In this document: piece by piece, positions 61,549 to 64,000 of the stretch | How positions within the stretch are numbered: the stretch's first letter is position 1 | Layout: each line of letters starts with the position of its first letter | DNA from: an uncultured Collinsella sp. | GTDB taxonomy: Bacteria > Actinomycetota > Coriobacteriia > Coriobacteriales > Coriobacteriaceae | Assembly (NCBI GenBank): GCA_900542305.1 | Contig: UQMU01000006.1 | Location: 1-64,000, forward strand | Direction: 5' to 3' | DNA length: 64,000 nucleotides | Notes under the pieces: model-generated | Told to the model about the DNA's origin: nothing | What the model saw: the letters and a program-made list of their open reading frames with translations, nothing else | Database searches by the model: none | Program-made: the position numbers and the translations under genes

Positions 61549-63558
61549 ATGGCTAAGTTTGACATCATCGCCGCGACCGGTTGCCCGACCGGCATTGCGC
61601 ACACCTTCATGGCGAAGGAGGCGCTGGAGAAGGCAGCTGCCGAGCGAGGTCTGACCATTAAGGTTGAGACCCATGGCCAGGTCGGTGTCGAGAACGAGCT
61701 CACCAAGAGCGAGATCGCTGGTGCCAAGGCCGTCGTCGTCGCAGCCGATAAGGATGTCCAGGCGGAGCGTTTCGCTGGTAAGCGCATGGTTTCCGTTGGT
61801 GTTTCCAAGGCCCTGTCCGTCGAGGCAGCCGGTAAGCTGATCGACCGCGCGCTCGCCGCCAAGGGTGACGACTCGGTTGCGGCTGCTGCCGATGTCGAGG
61901 ATGAGGTCGAGGAGAAGGAGTCTGTCGGCCACATCATCTACAAGCACCTCATGAACGGCGTCAGCCACATGCTGGTCTTCGTCGTCGCCGGTGGTGTTCT
62001 GACCGCTCTTTCGTTCCTGTGGGGCATCACGTCCTTCGATTCGACGGCGTCTGACTACAACACCTTCGCCGCTATGCTCAAGATCATCGGCGGCATTGCC
62101 ATGAACCTCATGGTTCCCGTGCTTTCCGCCTACATCGCCGAGTCCATCGGCAAGCGCCCAGCGCTCGTCCCCGGCTTCGTCGCCGGTATGATCGCCATCC
62201 AGGGCCTGCCCGTTAACGCCGAGACCGGCATGATCGACGCCGGCGGCGCCGGCGTGGGCTTCGGCTTCCTGGGCGGCATCGTCGGCGGCTTCCTCGCCGG
62301 CTATGTCATCCTGCTGCTCGAGAAGGTCTTTGCCGGCCTGCCCAAGAACCTGGACGGCCTCAAGGCTATCTTCCTGTACCCGCTGTTCTCGACGGCTATC
62401 GTCGGCTTGGTCATGCTCGGCATCTCCGGCCCCATGGCTGCCATCAACACCGCCATGATGGACTTCCTCAAGGGTCTGTCCGCTTCTGGCGCCATCGTCC
62501 TGGGTCTTGCCATCGGCTGCATGTGCGCCGTTGACATGGGCGGCCCGGTCAACAAGGCTGCCTACGTCACCGGTACCGCTATGCTCACCGAGGCCCTGGC
62601 CGCCGGTGTCGGCACCGACATCTACAACTTCGGCACCAACTTCATGGCTGCCGTCTCCGCCGCCTGCATCGTTCCGCCGCTGATCACCACCTTCGCCGTC
62701 GTCGTCGGCAAGAAGTACTTCAGCCAGGAGGATCATGACGCCGGTATCGTCAACCTCATCCTTGGTTGCACCCACATCACCGAGGGCGCCATTCCGTTCA
62801 TGACCAAGAACATCTGGCCCGTCATGCCCATCATGATGCTCGGTTCCTCTATCGCCTCGATCCTGACCATTATGTTCAACGTTCACGATCCGGCGCCTCA
62901 TGGTGGCTTCCTGGTCCTGCCCGTTGTCGAGAATGGTCCGCTGTGGGTCCTCGCGATCCTCATCGGCGCTGTGGTCGGTGGCATCCTGTTCGTGGCCTTC
63001 AAGAAGTACGACTTCGAGAAGAACCAGAAGGCAGCTCCCGCCGCCGCTGCTCAGCCGGTCGAGGCCCCCAAGGCCGCTGCCGTCGAGGCCCCCAAGGCCG
63101 AGGCTGCCGACTTCGTGAAGGTCGAGAACGTCTTTGTCGCCGAGGACTTCGCTTCTCGTGACGAGGCTCTGAGCTTTGTCTCCAACCAGGCCGTCAAGGC
63201 CGGTGTCGCGAGCGACGCCGATGCCGTGATGAACGCCTTCCTGGCCCGCGAGGCCGAGGGTACCACGGGCATGATGGAGGGCTTCGCCATTCCGCATGCC
63301 AAGTCCGATGCCATTACCGAGGCCGCCGTTATCGTCGTCAAGGACGACTCCGGCGTCACCGGTTGGGACACCATGGACGGCGCTCCCGTCAACGTGGCTA
63401 TCGCCCTGCTCATCCCCGGTGCCCAGGCTGGCACCACGCATCTCAAGATTCTGTCCAAGGTCGCCGAGGCGCTCATGGACGAGGACTTCCGTGCCACCGT
63501 CAAGGGTTCCACCGACGCCGTCGAGATCGCCAAGACGATCAACGCCCGTCTGGTCTAA
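61549..63558 (+). CDS. PTS fructose-type permease, fused IIB-IIC-IIA
   Basis: The permease imports and phosphorylates a hexose, probably fructose or a related sugar. The 669-residue protein has domain order IIB (Cys12 in AATGCPTGIAHT), IIC membrane domain with about 8-9 spans (about 130-490), an Ala/Pro-rich linker and IIA (phospho-His at residue 583 in FAIPHAKSDA). No fruK (1-phosphofructokinase) gene is adjacent, so the sugar is uncertain. The ATG has AAGGAGGG upstream. It is likely controlled by the divergent RpiR regulator. Confidence 0.9.
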   Translation: MAKFDIIAATGCPTGIAHTFMAKEALEKAAAERGLTIKVETHGQVGVENELTKSEIAGAKAVVVAADKDVQAERFAGKRMVSVGVSKALSVEAAGKLIDRALAAKGDDSVAAAADVEDEVEEKESVGHIIYKHLMNGVSHMLVFVVAGGVLTALSFLWGITSFDSTASDYNTFAAMLKIIGGIAMNLMVPVLSAYIAESIGKRPALVPGFVAGMIAIQGLPVNAETGMIDAGGAGVGFGFLGGIVGGFLAGYVILLLEKVFAGLPKNLDGLKAIFLYPLFSTAIVGLVMLGISGPMAAINTAMMDFLKGLSASGAIVLGLAIGCMCAVDMGGPVNKAAYVTGTAMLTEALAAGVGTDIYNFGTNFMAAVSAACIVPPLITTFAVVVGKKYFSQEDHDAGIVNLILGCTHITEGAIPFMTKNIWPVMPIMMLGSSIASILTIMFNVHDPAPHGGFLVLPVVENGPLWVLAILIGAVVGGILFVAFKKYDFEKNQKAAPAAAAQPVEAPKAAAVEAPKAEAADFVKVENVFVAEDFASRDEALSFVSNQAVKAGVASDADAVMNAFLAREAEGTTGMMEGFAIPHAKSDAITEAAVIVVKDDSGVTGWDTMDGAPVNVAIALLIPGAQAGTTHLKILSKVAEALMDEDFRATVKGSTDAVEIAKTINARLV

Positions 63559-63592
63559 CCCCACGGCTAGCGATTAACATCGCCCCCTGTAC

Positions 63593-63630
63593 AAAAGGCG
63601 AGGACTCCACCAGGAGCCCCCGCCTTTTTT
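63593..63630 (+). terminator. Terminator of the PTS gene
   Basis: AAAGGCG pairs with CGCCTTT and inner CTCC with GGAG, with mismatches between, followed by TTTTTT. Most of the hairpin is sound. Confidence 0.7.
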
Positions 63631-63644
63631 CATCTCACCAAACG

Positions 63645-63713
63645 AAGTTGCGGTGAAATAGGGACTGTTTAACCGTTTCAACTTCAAATTCAATCCCTAT
63701 TTCACCGCAACTT
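63645..63713. repeat. Inverted-repeat element, copy 2 (AAGTTGCGGTGAAATAG family)
   Basis: Perfect 20-base arms (63645-63664 with 63694-63713) surround a 29-base spacer. The arm shares 17 bases with the copy at 29667. Spacers of the two copies are unrelated, which suggests a mobile or convergent hairpin family rather than one gene's leader. Confidence 0.8.
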
Positions 63714-63820
63714 ACGGAGCAGGGCATAGAGGGGACTATCTACCGAGTCTTTAATGCGGACAGATTATCAGCCAGAATTCCGTTCGGCCGATATTACTCT
63801 GGACCGGCCGAGTTTCCGCA

Positions 63821-63949
63821 GCTCGCCCGCCGGGCGGGGCGATTAAGTTTGTCACGAGTTCCGCACGCAAAGGAAAGCACTTAATGTGCTTTCCGTCTTG
63901 CGCGGGACTGTAGAGCAGCAAACTTAACCGCCCCGCCCGGCGGGCGAGC
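63821..63949. repeat. Large nested inverted repeat, GC-rich arms
   Basis: Arms of 30 bases (63821-63850 with 63920-63949) match at 29 positions, starting GCTCGCCCGCCGGGCGGGGC. Inside lie CCGCACGCAA/TTGCGCGGG with a bulge and a 9-bp hairpin GGAAAGCAC-TTAAT-GTGCTTTCC (63872-63894). Bases 63714-63820 and 63950-64000 show no gene. The whole could fold as one long RNA or a DNA cruciform; no protein-coding frame covers it. Confidence 0.8.
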
Positions 63950-64000
63950 GCAGGGATACGACATCTGTCCAACAATTCGTGTGAAACACAATGAAAAACC

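Noticed and set aside
63751..63975. A 74-codon minus-strand frame in the last gap
   Set aside because: It spans the large inverted repeat, has no ribosome site I could see and no protein features.

Overview
The window is GC-rich, densely packed bacterial chromosome. It looks like a member of the Coriobacteriia (Actinomycetota), most like Collinsella. This is inferred from gene order (coaD, a SepIVA-like coiled-coil gene, yceD, rpmF, plsX, acpP, rnc, smc, ftsY, ffh), from an ATC-specifier T-box in front of ileS and from codon use. No database search was possible. Nearly all genes lie on the + strand and most touch or overlap by 1-11 bases, so they form long operons. Bases 1-27 are not biological: they are an Illumina sequencing adapter fused to the 5'-truncated infB gene, so base 1 is probably a contig end.

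Layout. 28-7900: translation and replication operon (infB, rbfA, nrnA, truB, ribF, dnaG). 8011-9592: primary sigma factor rpoD and tRNA-Asn. 9787-15151: Asp23 protein, FakA-type kinase, recG, rsmD, coaD. 15220-24668: SepIVA-like protein, yceD, rpmF, plsX, acpP, rnc, smc, ftsY, ffh (lipid synthesis, chromosome segregation, protein targeting). 24785-25549 (-): DUF134-NifX fusion regulator with its own palindromic sites. 25768-30258: thyA, folA, an rRNA/tRNA methyltransferase, a MATE exporter and a cobalamin adenosyltransferase with a stop codon at codon 5. 30336-33911: ftsH, a DUF523 gene, an iron-type alcohol dehydrogenase. 34033-37199: T-box-controlled ileS. 37573-41067: lspA, rluD, a processive-type glycosyltransferase and an orphan prepilin-peptidase-like gene.

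41099-47013: dgt, rarA, then DUF948, degenerate anti-sigma, SigB-type sigma and AI-2E permease genes. 47166-53842: alaS, ruvX, mltG, yqeG, aroK and an AroB homologue lacking its zinc and catalytic residues. 53975-60359: pepQ, efp, Asp23, nusB, xseB, tlyA, nadK, recN. 60419-63558: an RpiR-family regulator divergent from a fructose-type PTS permease. The last 440 bases are non-coding and hold two large inverted-repeat elements.

Most of the window is ordinary housekeeping core. The items most worth a second look are the AroB-like pseudoenzyme, the internal translation start in the DUF134-NifX gene, the anti-sigma factor without an ATP-binding site, the large hairpins at 63821-63949 and 37240-37337, the two-copy hairpin family at 29667 and 63645, and the stop codon in the adenosyltransferase gene. 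No CRISPR array, insertion sequence, prophage or recognisable defence locus was seen.
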